DNA from: Canna indica
Lineage: Eukaryota > Streptophyta > Magnoliopsida > Zingiberales > Cannaceae
Direction of reading: 5' to 3'
Assembly (NCBI GenBank): GCA_034359265.1
Contig: CP136898.1
Coordinates: 34,867,501-34,931,500, forward strand
Length of the DNA: 64,000 bases
The translations under genes were made by a program, and so were the position numbers. This document shows, piece after piece, positions 23,622 to 34,072 of the stretch (positions are counted from its first letter, which is position 1; each line of letters opens with the position of its first letter). A model generated the notes under the pieces. It ran no database searches, was not told the DNA's origin, and saw only the letters and a list, made by a program, of their open reading frames with translations.

Positions 23622-24166
23622 CACTATTTTCTATGGGAGAGAGGGATAATTGAAGAATCTTTCAATTATTTCTTTATCTTACCTCGTTCATTGAAAGTTT
23701 GTTTTTCTCTCCCTCATTATGGTTTTCGGCAGGTGTTTTTGAACCTTCAGTTGTCCTCTTACTGCTCATTGATTTTATTCGGCGAGAGGCTATTATTTAT
23801 GAGAATCCGAACATATGAGATTTATATCCTCAGTTATGTTCTCTTAGCGTTGTATTTCAGTTCAATATCTAAAAAATAACCGTCATTTTTAGTCTTCAAT
23901 TTTCCTCTTGTCTACCTCTCATCTATTTAATCTGAAGTTTCAATCATGGGTTGTAAATCTAGCAAGATGAGTCTTGAGAAAGAGATGAATGCTTCTTTGA
24001 CAAAGGAAATGGTATTTTAGTCCTTTTGAGAAAATAGAAACACCTACTCTAGCTAGTTGCATCTCCAAATAAGATATCTTCACCTTCTACCTCTCAAAGT
24101 CAACCTCTGAGAAAGAAATGGAAGAAAAGAGCTTCTGGCCGTGCTCTAAGAAGAAATGGCAGAGGC

Positions 24167-24691
24167 ATGGCTCTATTACCCTCAAATCCCTATCTAAAAT
24201 TTTTGGTTCTGAGGGGGAGGGTAAAAGATGAAGTCATTGTTTGTTCTTTTGGCGATTCTTCTAAAATCAGTAAATTTTGGTACTATTTCTTTGCTGTTGC
24301 TGATGAAGAACTTGATAAAATTCCAAGAAGGACTGAACCTATTTTGTTTTCTCCAATTCTTAAGACTAAGACAATCACAGTTGAAACTGTATCTGAAGCA
24401 GTTAAAATTGCCGATGAAAAACTTGAAACAGTCACTATTCCAACTACTGCAGATATAACTTTAGCTCTTGCATCCAAAGCCTTGGACCTCTATCCGGGTC
24501 CTTCATCCACAGCTGAAAGAGCTATTCACGATGATCTATTTAAATCTCAAGTGTTTTTGGCTCAACTCCATCTGCAGGTAATATCTATTGAGAAAAAAAT
24601 TCTTGAATATTTTTCAACTGATCTTGCAAGTTCTGCATCTCTTCATTCTGGAAAGGTCTCTGGTTCGTCCAGTCATGATTGCTCTGAGTAA
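24167..24691 (+). CDS. Accessory ORF between pol and 3' LTR, element B1
   Basis: This open frame of 174 residues starts 545 bp after the end of pol. The same frame extends upstream into a basic segment (LRKKWKKRASGRALRRNGRG), so the true start may be earlier. It has a central acidic/Val-Ile-rich region, then HDDLFKSQVFLAQLHLQV, IEKKILEYFSTDLAS and a Ser-rich tail ending SSHDCSE. The tail resembles that of the ORF at 9,129-9,614, but the PF20167-like middle part of that ORF is absent here, probably deleted. No signal peptide or transmembrane helix is visible, so an envelope role is unsupported. SIRE/Maximus-type copia elements carry an extra ORF at this position. Function is unknown. Confidence 0.55.
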   Translation: MALLPSNPYLKFLVLRGRVKDEVIVCSFGDSSKISKFWYYFFAVADEELDKIPRRTEPILFSPILKTKTITVETVSEAVKIADEKLETVTIPTTADITLALASKALDLYPGPSSTAERAIHDDLFKSQVFLAQLHLQVISIEKKILEYFSTDLASSASLHSGKVSGSSSHDCSE

Positions 24692-24720
24692 CTGCTTTCT
24701 CTCCTTTGGCTTATTAGACC

Positions 24721-24732
24721 AAAAAGGGGGAG
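24721..24732 (+). other. Polypurine tract-like site after accessory ORF
   Basis: AAAAGGGGGAGA lies 30 bp after the ORF stop. A second, mutated tract (AAAGGGCGAGAA) lies directly before the 3' LTR at 25,041 and is the likely plus-strand primer. Confidence 0.55.
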
Positions 24733-25040
24733 ATAAATGGGGGTGCCTGTGTCTGAGTAAATAAGTGTCTGATAAATATTGTTTGACTGAGTCTGGTCTG
24801 ATGGCTGGTTGTATTTCTCTTGTCTGTATCTGTGATGGTTATGTCCGTGATGCTTGTGACTCCTGTGATGGATGTGACTCTGTGATGGCTGAACTTGAAT
24901 AGGATCGTTCTGTGATGTCCAACATACTTTCTTTGAACTGTTAAATCTTGAGCAGTGTGTTTGTGCTGAAAATCTTCTCTCGTGTTATTATTTTTCTTAT
25001 TGACAGGTTGGTTTTTGCCAAATAAACCAAAGGGCGAGAA

Positions 25041-26011
25041 TGTTAGTGTTGGCCTTTGTATGTTGGTTGTATTTGACAAAAGTAATGATCTCAACTATAT
25101 CTATGAGGAACTCTGCATATATTTAAGACAGTCTCAATTGTGTGAAGACAGTTTCAACTGCTTCAACAATATATGGTTCTCTTGTCAATCATGCAGCGCA
25201 GAAAGATAAGTTTTTTTCTACTATAGAGATAATGACTCTTGGTCTGCTTTATTAATGATGATTCTCTTTGTTGTATCTGAGATCTTTTAATTATCATTAA
25301 TTCTTTAATTGTCGGAATATCTGCTTTAAATAATTTCGGGCTGTTACTCTTTGATCTTTATGATCTTTAGGAGTTATGTGCTATCTATTGGTTTTGAACC
25401 GATGACTATTGATTGTTAAACTGATGGATTCATTAAACAAATAGTTATGAACAACATTGATTCAGGTCTTTTAGTTGTCTCGTATAAAATCCGATGGAAA
25501 GATTTGATTTGCAACTCTCTCTATGTGCGTACACTAATTGTCAATTATTGAGAGGAGTTGAGACTTATGAGTGCAGACTGCTAAGTGCAGTCATTTCTTA
25601 TCTTTAGGAGAAGATTGGTTTCGGGTGGATAATTAAGCTCACTACAATATAAGGCTGTGTGGAGGATGGAACTCTATAGCTGGGATGTCATAGAGAGGCA
25701 AGTTGGTATTTTACTTATAATTACAATTAGTGTTTTTGTTATTTCCAATTCACTATAGTACTATAGTCGAATTTCGGGTGTGAAATCTAGAGGATTTATT
25801 TTGTACTTATAACGAGTGGGTTGGGCATCTGTCGGGTGAGTGCCCCGCAGATTAGGTGACTGGTTTATCATCGAACTGTGTAAATAAATCTATTGTGTTT
25901 GCGTATGTTCTTTTGATTCTTCTTTTCTTCTAGTAGTAGTTGCAATAGCAGTTGCAACTTCCCATTCAACCGCGCTTAACAGAAATTCCCTAAGAGACCT
26001 ATATACTATCA
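25041..26011 (+). mobile_element. Copia family B 3' LTR, complete (element B1)
   Basis: It runs from TGTTAGTGTTGGCCTTTG to CCTATATACTATCA, 971 bp. It has the family blocks GGAGAAGATTGGTTT, GAATTTCGGGTGTGAAATC and the CTAGTAGTAGTTGCAA repeat. Because the 5' LTR is truncated, no target duplication can be checked. The sequence on its right (26,012) is copia pol of the same family on the opposite strand. Confidence 0.9.
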
Positions 26012-28904
26012 CAGACTCCATCACAGTTATTGTTCTTTTGTTGTAGATCTGGTAGGCCTTGCTATTTGTAGAATAGCCCAGAAATATAGTTTCATCATTC
26101 TTGCTTTACATTTTTCCATGATACTCCCTATCATTAAAACATAGCACATGCTTCCAAAAACATGAAAATATGTAAGGTTAGACTTTCTTTCCTTCCATAA
26201 TTCATATGGAGTTTTAACGGTTCTTGGTCAGAGATAAACCCAATTGATAATGTAGCATGCATTGTTGATAGCTTCTACCCAGAATTTGTCAGAAATATGT
26301 TTGGAATTAAGCATCACTCGGACCATATCCTGGATTGTGTTGTTCTTTCTCTCAACCATACCATTCTGCTGAGTAGTCTTTGGGGCTGAGAATTCATGTA
26401 GAATTCCATTCTCATCACATAACTCAGAGAATGAAATATTATCAAACTCCCTTTCATGATCATTTCTTATTCTGATCACATTCATAATTGGAAGTTCATT
26501 TTCATTTTGTAGCCTTATGCATAGAGTTTTGAAATTGCTGAAGGCGCTTGACTTCTCTCTTAAAAACTTTGTCCAGGTAAAATATGAGTAATCATTAACA
26601 CATAACATATTTTTTACCTCCAAGACTTTCAACTTGCATAGGTTGAACCATATCCAGATGAAGAAGCTCTAAAGGTCTTAATGTTGAAACCAGTTGTAAC
26701 TGATGATGTGACTGTCTTGTTTGTTTGTCTTCTTGACATGGGCCACAAACAACTTCAGGTTCTCCAGATAATTTAGAGATTCCTCTGACTGCTCCACCAT
26801 TTACAATATTCTTGAGGTCTCTGTAATTAACATGGCCTAGCTGTTGATGCCACATATTGATGTCAGCTATTTGAAAAACAAATAGATAAATATGCTATTT
26901 TGTAGCAATTGTCCTTTGATATGTTCCTTTCAAGGATGCAGTCACCATTCTCATCAAAGACCTTGCAGCTGCTCCTGGTAAATTGAACATTCAAATTTTG
27001 GTCACAAAGTTGGCTTATGCTTATAAGAGTAGCCTCGAGACCTTCAACAAGCAAGACATTTTTCAGATTTAGAGTTCCTAGGACATTAAGTGTTCTAATT
27101 GCTACAACATTTCCATGTCCACCATCTCCAAAGGTAACGGTTGCATATCCATGAATTTGAATATCCTTTAGATTGTCTGGACTTCGAGTCGTATGCTAAG
27201 AACATCAACTGTCGAAATACCATGAACCTAGAGAAGAAATAATTTTTGACATAAATGCAACATGACAGTTTAGATCAACATTCCTTACCTAAATCTAGTT
27301 AACTTTCTGCCTTGTTGGTTTCACATGATCTTTTCTTCTCGATTTGTTTGAGAGTTTGAAGTAGTTTGCTATTATATACCCTTTCCATTTGCAATAATAG
27401 CATATGAGTACCTTCTGGCTTCTTCTAGCAGTAGTCTGTTGTTGACTTGAAGAACCTCTACGAATATGCCTCAATTGAACTAGCAGTTGAGACTGGGGTT
27501 TTAGCCGAGATGGACTAGTGTATCCCAGTTCATTATGATTTGAAGGATATTTTCTTGCACTTAAAATTTCATTAAGGGTACCACTAGAATTCATCATTCT
27601 AACTTTCCTTTTTACCTTCTCAAGTTCTTCAATCAACTTGGACTCTTTATCTCTTCTTTTTCAGCAATTTGAGTTTGTAGATGTTGAGTTCTCTGCTCAA
27701 AATTTCTCTTCTCTTCATTCAACAATTTGTTTTGATTATTGAGGGATTTGTTCATCTTAGCAACTTCAACCCGTTTATCAAACATCTCCTGGTAAGCTTC
27801 TTCATGACTCTCAACACATTGAACTCGGCTTTTGTCATCTTCTACATATGAACTTTCTGAAGTTCTGACTGAGTCACCAATGCTTCCTGTGAAAGCTATA
27901 AAGTTTCCATTTTCAGATTCTTCTATGTTATTTTCCTCTTCATCATCACTCCAAGTGATAGTAAAGGACTTCTTGAGCTTCTTTTGAAGATTCAGACATT
28001 CGGATATGACATGCCCATATCCTTCACATTCAAAACATTTGATACCATTGTACTTCTATTTTGAATAATTTTTGAGAGCAGATGATTGACCTCTTATGTT
28101 CTCTCCCACTGTGAATTTTGATTTTGAACTGTTGAAACTACCCGGTTGAAACTGTGATTGAGATTGCGATTGCATATGAGAATTCTGATTTTGCTTTTCT
28201 GGCTTTTAGAAATCTTTTGAAATTCTTCGTTATAAGAGCAAAAACAACATCCATCTCATCTTTTGGACAATCTTCTGACTTAACCTCATCTTCGGTAGCA
28301 CTGAAAGCAAAAATTTTCTTCTTCTCATTGTGAAAGTATTTTTCAGAAAGTTCTAACTCACATGTTTCAAATTTTCCCATCAACATGTCAAGAGTCATAA
28401 CTGATAGATCATGAACTTCATTGATGGCTGCAATTTTCATATCAAACTTTGAAGGCATGGATCTAAGAACTTTTCTCACAACTTTTTCCTCTAAGAATGA
28501 TTCTCCAAGATTGGTTGCATTGTTTATAAGATCTTTGACACGCCCATGGAAGTCTTGAATGCTTTCATCATCTCCCATCTCCAGATTCTCAAATCTGGTG
28601 TTCAGGATTTCAACTTTGGACTTCCGAAACGCCAGGGATAATTCATGATTTGTTTCTAAAATTTCCCATACTTGCTTGCCAATGTACATGCCGAGATCAG
28701 TTTGAACTGAGATGGATCAACTCCACAAAGATAGCATTAAGGACTTTATTATCATAATTTGCAGCAGTGATCTTTGCTTTAGTATACTGACTTTTAGGTT
28801 TGCGCTTAGTCCCATATGTTGTTGTGGGTGGTGTGTAGCCAATCTCAATAGTATCCCAGCAATGGTCACCCAGAGACTTGATGAAAGCTCTCATCCGAGC
28901 CTTC
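26012..28904 (-). pseudogene. Copia gag to integrase, minus-strand element B2
   Basis: Read from the right, gag begins at MRAFIKSLGDHCWDTIEI (28,894) and continues with RFENLEMGDDESIQDFHGRV and NNATNLGESFLEEKVVRKVL (28,138-28,689). A knuckle remnant (CYYCKWKGYIIANYF) lies at 27,300-27,636, then protease sequence (LVEGLEATLISISQLCD) and the pre-integrase box MWHQQLGHVNYRDLKNIVN. The integrase keeps RNDHEREF and MVERKNNT. It stops after FLGYSTNSKAY (about 26,060), so RT and RNase H are missing. Stops and frameshifts are frequent. Its first codons abut LTR A sequence at 28,904. Together with 7,883-9,614 it may represent one element. Confidence 0.85.
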
Positions 28905-29233
28905 CAAGGAGCTCCCTAGGCTTAGTGGATTTCAGGGCATTTTCTAATTTTTCAAATTTTCATGTTTTGGGGTTCGGGTTTGGGTTTTGGGTTTTTTTTC
29001 ATCATCATGATGATTTACAACATATTCTGGACATCCTAAACCTAAACTCTATCTTCCCGACGAAATTCAAGCATCGACGAGCGTTCTTGCCTATTTCTTC
29101 GATTTTTTCAATCGGGGACGTCGTGCGTTGACCGATATAGAACCTGAAAATAACTCTCTATGAAATCATTAGATCCATATTTGTTATCATCAAAACCGAG
29201 ATTAAGACCAAGGTTAAAAACCTTACGCCAACA
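28905..29233 (-). mobile_element. Copia LTR family A, 5' portion (split solo LTR)
   Basis: On the minus strand it begins TGTTGGCGTAAGGTTTTTAA and contains TTTTGATGATAACAAA, the usual start of these LTRs. The part at 28,905-29,010 is the inverted match of 43,020-43,130 (AAGCCTAGGGAGCTCCTTGG, and the CCCAAAACCCAAA run). It pairs with 7,196-7,882 to form one LTR bordered by ATGAA. Confidence 0.8.
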
Positions 29234-29238
29234 ATGAA

Positions 29239-30778
29239 CTCCAATATGATAATTTCCCAAAAGATTCTTTGTTCACCCAGTTATGTGTTTGACCAAAGCC
29301 TAACACTCTATCATTCTGACCAAAAGTAATCTCTTGAAGCAATGAAACACATGCTAACATCTATTAACCATACAACATCGGTGGTGGCTCATCTCTTTCG
29401 ATTATGCCCTTGGTAAATTTATTATGATTCCTTCTATACTGATGGTTAGCCGGTAGGAATTGATGATAATAATCAAAGAATGAGATTTTCTGTTCGTTCT
29501 GAAGACTGAATAATTTAGAGTGTTTCATACAATACAGACAAGAGAGTTGTCTGTGCGTACTCCAACCAGATAACATGTCGTAGGCCACGAAATCATTGAT
29601 TGTCTACAAGACAACAACGTTTAAAGTGAAGTTTTGCTTTCGGAGAGAATCATAAGTGATAGCTCCCTCAGTGTACAATGTTTTCAATTCATCTATTAGG
29701 GGTTTGAGAAACATGTCAATTTCCTTTCGCGGACCCTTAGGATTCAGAATAATCATCGAAAGATAAATAAATTCATCTTTCATACACATTGACGGTGGCA
29801 AATAATAATCTGTTAGCAGTATTGGCCAAACTGGTCAAACTATATCATCACGACTTCTTGCATGCCAACTCATGTAGGGGGTAGTCTTTTCGACATTAAT
29901 AATCTTTAGAGCCTCGGTGTCAATGGAAAATACCGAAGCACCTTAAACGGGATATTTTTCTGTCGGACTGATTTTGAATGTTCACATGTTGGGTATTTAT
30001 CCCAACTGTGCATTTTCTTTATAATATAAAATTCAATTAGTTGGGCACGTGTGTATCTTTTCTTACCCAAGCCCTAATTTTCTCATCAACTTTTTAGACT
30101 TATAAAAAGTTGGCTTAAACTTGTTATCTGTAGGCATCATTCCATTAATCAATCCCGCAATCTGATCAAATGCAACCTCACTGATATTACAATCGACCTT
30201 GATGTTTAAGACTTGTGTCATTATCAAAAACCTAGTATATTTAGGACAATTCTCATACAAAGGTTCATCGATAGCTTTCAACATCTCATAAAATTCTATG
30301 ACTTCTTTATTTGGTAATTCAATCTTTACTGCAGGTTGTACTTTTGTGACACCAACACCCGTAGTATCTAGTGACACTGATGCCTCAGTAACTGGCCGCT
30401 CGACATTATCATTAAAGTGGAATTGACCGCTAAGATTATCAAGTATCATTGTTCTATATGGATTAGATGGACTGGATGAAGAAACACTAGTAAAACAAGA
30501 TTCACCATGTGTTTGAACAACAGAATTGCTTGACGTCCCGACTTCACGTGACTCCCCGTGACAAGTACATTGATAATATCTTGGTGCAAATCCTTTGCTA
30601 TACAGATGCAGAGTGATAGTTTTGTGCAATTGCGGCACAAACATCAAATTTTATCACCGATAACAAATTTTTGATTCGAATAGGCAAAATTTAGGAAGTA
30701 AGTTACGCCTAATCGATACTCATTTGTTATAGCTCCACGATCAAAGCATCGGTACATCCAAGTTTGATCGTCCGACAT
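29239..30778 (-). pseudogene. CACTA TNP2 transposase, N-terminal half
   Basis: The start codon is at 30,776-30,778, giving MSDDQTWMYRCFDRGAITNE, the Transpos_assoc N-terminal domain. Then come the spacer (30,063-30,647), FIKPTFYKSKKLMRKLGLG-type sequence and KVLRYFPLTPRL. Next are YMSWHARSRDDI, PPSMCMKDEFIYLSMIILNP, EIDMFLKPLIDELKTLY, DMLSGWSTHRQLSCLYCM and SFGKLSYWSS at the insertion point. This is TNP2 order. Between HARSRDDI and the WPILL segment (about 29,835-29,850) the block holding the usual DPRNVRLGLA..DGFNPF sequence is absent, so a core part of the catalytic region is deleted. Frameshifts and stops also occur. Confidence 0.85.
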
Positions 30779-31904
30779 GATTCTGTCAATCAATGATAAT
30801 ATCTTTAGTTAATGTCTTTAGGTGAGATGATCCTATTCCATTCGGGATTCATGTTATTCATATTGCACTAAGTATTTCTTTTAACCGTTAACTTTATTCT
30901 AAATTTTGGCAGCATCTCCCTACAGTTCTTTGAATACACATATCATCTGGGCGCGTATCGAAGAACAAGGGAGATACAGTAGCTAAAATTTATGAATGAG
31001 TACTGGTTAACAGAAACAACTAAGTGCAATACAAATAACTATATTCCCAAATTGTCCAATTAGGGATAATTCAAGGGTTGTATGTCGTATAAAAGATCAT
31101 CTACTTTGTTTACATGAACATACAACCACCGAACAGATCTAAGATTTTGTAAAATCATATCTGACTCGTCAATGTGTATGTGAAGCGTATCAACTCATCA
31201 TGATTATTTTCTAAATTTGTGGATGCTGGTGCGAGTCCACAATGGATGATGCCGCAGGCGTGAGTTCAAAGTGAACGTCAGCGCAATTCCTTAACCCTAA
31301 TGAACTAATTAGCCTAGGATTAACTAATTGAATTAACTAATTAACCTAGGATTTAACTAAACTAGGGTTGAACTAAACTAAATTAATTAGTAGTATTATT
31401 TAACCCTAATTAGCAAAATAATACTAATTAACAAACAATTAAATAACAAATTAATTAAAAAACACATTAATTAACAAAAAAATGACCCTAACACTCTAAT
31501 TTAATCCTATCAAAAAATTAACACTAATTAACAATTTAATTTAACAAATTAATTAACCCTAACAACAAATAAAATCCTAATTAATTAATAAATTAATAAA
31601 TAAATAAATAAATAAATAATGATGGCCGGTAGGGTCGAAACCTAGGGTTTCGGCCATAGCTGGCCGGAGAGGGGAGGAAGACGCATACCTGAAGAGGGGC
31701 TCGTCGACAACGAGACAACGAGAACCAGTGGCGAGATCGGCGAGGTAGAGAACGGCGGCGACGTGATTTGGCGGTAGAGAAAGGTGAGGCAGAGAACTGA
31801 TGGCGGCCAGCGGCGATTCGACATAGAACGAGACAACAACGATGATTCGGCAGCAGTAGTAGCGGAGGAGAAGAAAGAAAGGGGCGGGCATGAACACAGA
31901 TAAA
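30779..31904 (-). other. 5' leader and promoter-side region of the outer CACTA
   Basis: The first part (30,779-31,300) is non-coding. At 31,300-31,620 lies an AT-rich run built from AATTAATTAACCCTAA-like repeats. At 31,640-31,900 a GC-rich stretch with CGGCGGCGACG and AACGAGACAACGAGAACC suggests a transcribed 5' UTR. Overlapping short frames on the minus strand have no recognisable domain. Confidence 0.4.
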
Positions 31905-32225
31905 AACATCTATCACCAACGGCTGAGACTACTATTGCTGAGCCGTTGCAAATAAATAATAATGTCACCAATGGCCGATGCGGCTCTCGCGAAGCCATTG
32001 GTGATAAGTATTTTATTTTCGCGCTGTGAGCACGCCATCGACTCATGAGCTACGGATTCAAAAGCTGTACTCAAGTCGTTGCTAATGTATTAAGTTCTTT
32101 CAGTTGCGTGTCGGATGCGCGCCATCAATTTATAAGCAATGGTCGAAGCAGCCGTAAGAAAGCCGTTGCAGATGTTGATATATCTGCAACGACCGTAAGA
32201 AAGCCGTGGGTCATTCTGATGGCTT
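31905..32225. repeat. Subterminal repeats, right end of outer CACTA
   Basis: Repeated motifs of the forms CACCAACGGCTGAG, GCCGTTGCA, AGCCATTGGTGAT and CGTAAGAAAGCCGT occur in both orientations and resemble the motifs at 1-660. A recognisable CACTA terminus is not seen, so the end is probably lost at the junction with gypsy pol near 32,230-32,250. Confidence 0.5.
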
Positions 32226-32249
32226 AGGTGGCCGTGGGTGATTCGAAAA

Positions 32250-32420
32250 ACCCTCTTATGTTTGCTATGAAGCTCAAAATAGCTCGAAAATACGACAAGC
32301 ATGTCAAACTGAGGAGCATCGCAGAAGGGGACCTGATCCTTCGAAAGATCAAACCTCGAAGGAAGCCAACTAGGGAAGGAAAGCTCGCTCCAAACTAGGA
32401 AGGCCCCTATAGGATCACAT
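32250..32420 (+). pseudogene. Ty3/gypsy pol 3' end (copy G1)
   Basis: The plus frame reads MKLKIARKYDKHVKLRS, AEGDLILRKIKPRRKPT and KLAPN*EGPYRI. This is the post-integrase C-terminal region of a Tat-like gypsy polyprotein. The related minus-strand copy at 42,180-42,300 reads MAQKYDKHVKPRS and APN*EGPYRI. Both have TAG at the position of the conserved Trp before EGPYRI. Confidence 0.75.
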
Positions 32421-32647
32421 ATAATATCTCATAATAATTGTACGTTACACAACATTTTAAGGATTAAAATGTGGAGTGTTCCTATCTGAAGTCATAGTGA
32501 TCTGGTCTGGTGTGTCTCCTGATCAAGTGCAACTTCGACAAGGGCGAGGGGGGCTTGCAAAAGATACTTTGACGCTCAAGTCAGAATATGATCGTTCGAG
32601 GTGGGGATGATAGAAATTGGAATCTCCCTTACCTGAGGCATTTCGTG
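32421..32647 (+). mobile_element. Gypsy 3' LTR start (copy G1), left part
   Basis: After the pol end, sequence from about 32,470 (TGTGGAGTGTTCC) matches the G0 LTR at 1,307-1,490, including GCAAAAGATACTTTGACGC. It is interrupted at 32,648 by a solo family B LTR and continues at 39,098. Confidence 0.6.
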
Positions 32648-33139
32648 TGACAGCATATGTCTACAAGGGAACTGTTGTTAAGGGTAGTTGAATAAGAAGT
32701 TGCAACTACTACTAGTAGCAAAGTAAGAACCAAAACAAAAATCATATACAAAGACAATTGGTTTGTTTACGCAGTTCAGTGACAAAACCTGTCACCTAAT
32801 CTGTGGGGCACTCACCGGATAGATGCCCGATCCACTCTCTATAAGTATAATATAAGTCCTTAGGATTTCACACCCGAAATCCGACTACCAGTACTATAAT
32901 GAATTGGAAATAACAAAAACCTATTTGCTATTACAAGTACATACCAACTTGCCTCTCTATGGGCTCGTTTGATTCGTAAACTGTCCGTCACAGGACACCA
33001 AACAAGGACAAGGACAGAACACCAGGTGTCCTGGGATAGTAGTTATACCGTGTTTGGTTCGCTAAGAACAGGACACGATATCCAGTCCCGTCTTGCGTTT
33101 GGTTCGTTAAAATAGAGTCCTGTACAAGACAATATGACC

Positions 33140-33354
33140 AAAATACCCTACAAATTTTTAATGCTCAAATTTAATTTTAAACATAAAAGTCTTCCTACTT
33201 AGTCTTAAATTTTAAAAATTGGTAACTGTACTTGAGCTCAATTCTTCTTTTATGTTGAATGCATCTATTTACATAAAGTTAGCTAATCACTATGCCAATA
33301 ACTATGCATGCCAATTTTGTTAAGTTAAAGATATTTTCGTAGTTTGTTTCACAG
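33140..33354 (+). other. Putative intron upstream of captured exon
   Basis: AT-rich sequence ending in TTTGTTTCACAG, a good 3' splice site, directly before the exon-like segment. Its 5' boundary is not determined. Confidence 0.35.
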
Positions 33355-33635
33355 ATCAGTGGACAGTTCCTATCTGGGTAAGGATGCTTTCCGTTCAATC
33401 TATTTCATCTGCTAATAGAGGTTTCGTCAGTGGAGCCAATGCAAGAAATAGCATAATCTTTTCTTCCTTATCTCGGACCTCGTACTCGAATGCTACATGC
33501 TTATATGCCCCTCCATCCATTGAATTCTGTCGACTAAAGGGGTGCTCCAGATTAGTTCATAATGCAACGAAGCATGAAATATGTCCTCTAGTTTGTGCAT
33601 GTAGGGAAAAGGGCAACTCCATGAGTGGAAATGAG
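33355..33635 (+). pseudogene. Captured host exon, plastid-transit-peptide-like
   Basis: A 3' splice site (TTTCACAG) ends at 33,354 and a 5' splice site (GAAATGAG|GTGAGC) follows 33,635. In between, an ATG at 33,384 opens 84 codons reaching the splice site in phase 0. The product starts MLSVQSISSANRGFVSGANA, has many Ser, Asn and Arg and almost no acidic residues early on, and later reads KHEICPLVCACREKGN. This composition is typical of a chloroplast transit peptide and processing region. Nothing in PIF elements requires this segment. I infer a first coding exon taken from a nuclear gene for a plastid protein. I do not recognise the gene. Confidence 0.5.
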
Positions 33636-33874
33636 GTGAGCTTTTTTGGTTGCTTTTCACCATATTTTTTTCCTAAATTAGTGAGCTCTTGTGGAAGGTA
33701 AATTCGTGTATTCCTTCTACATGAGCTTGGACTTTGATGATCTTGTATCTAAGGATGACAACATGACATTGGTACAATCTGCATAGTGGAAGTGATATTT
33801 TCATTTGTTCTTTCAAGTTAGTATCTTCTGTAATCTGTATTCAGATTCATGGCGATGATTAACTAGTGATTATA

Positions 33875-33921
33875 ACACACACACACACACACACACTCTC
33901 TCTCTCTCTCTCACACACACA
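33875..33921. repeat. Compound (AC)n(TC)n(AC)n microsatellite
   Basis: About 11 AC repeats, 8 TC/CT repeats and 5 AC repeats follow each other between the captured exon and the 3' end of the Myb-like gene. Confidence 0.95.
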
Positions 33922-34072
33922 AAATCAATCAATTTAATCAGTCCAAACTATAGTAAACACAATTCAAAAATAAAATTTGGAACACCTCCAACTACAAAAT
34001 GATAAAATATTTATCTACCATAATTCCAAAATAAAGTTCAGACACCCCATAACAAAATAACAAAGTGTTCAA

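Larger units (their letters stand above)
7196..29233 (-). mobile_element. 22-kb nested LTR-retrotransposon insertion with ATGAA target duplication
   Basis: The left edge reads ...CAGTAATGAA|TGTTGGTG and the right edge ...CGCCAACA|ATGAACTCC. The insertion therefore begins TG, ends CA and is flanked by ATGAA at 7,191-7,195 and 29,234-29,238. Removing it and one duplication restores a continuous TNP2 reading, YWSSLLIRHNLD. The outer layer is a family A copia LTR split into 7,196-7,882 and 28,905-29,233. Everything between those pieces is secondary nesting. Confidence 0.9.
1..32225 (-). mobile_element. Large CACTA (En/Spm-type) element, fragmented by nested insertions
   Basis: Minus-strand pieces lie in the order expected for one CACTA element: repeat-rich 5' end (31,905-32,225), GC-rich leader, TNP2 N-terminal half (29,239-30,778), TNP2 C-terminal half (6,081-7,190), C-terminal tail of a second ORF (956-1,290) and a repeat-rich 3' end (1-660). 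The TNP2 halves are proven to be one gene by the ATGAA duplication around the intervening insertion. Joining the 1-1,290 block to the same element is inference from order, orientation and similar end repeats. The left terminus is outside the window or lost, and no clear CACTA terminus remains at the right end. Confidence 0.6.

Noticed and set aside
24167..24691. Envelope-like protein call for the accessory ORF
   Set aside because: No signal peptide, transmembrane segment or cleavage motif is visible. Only the genomic position resembles that of env-like ORFs.
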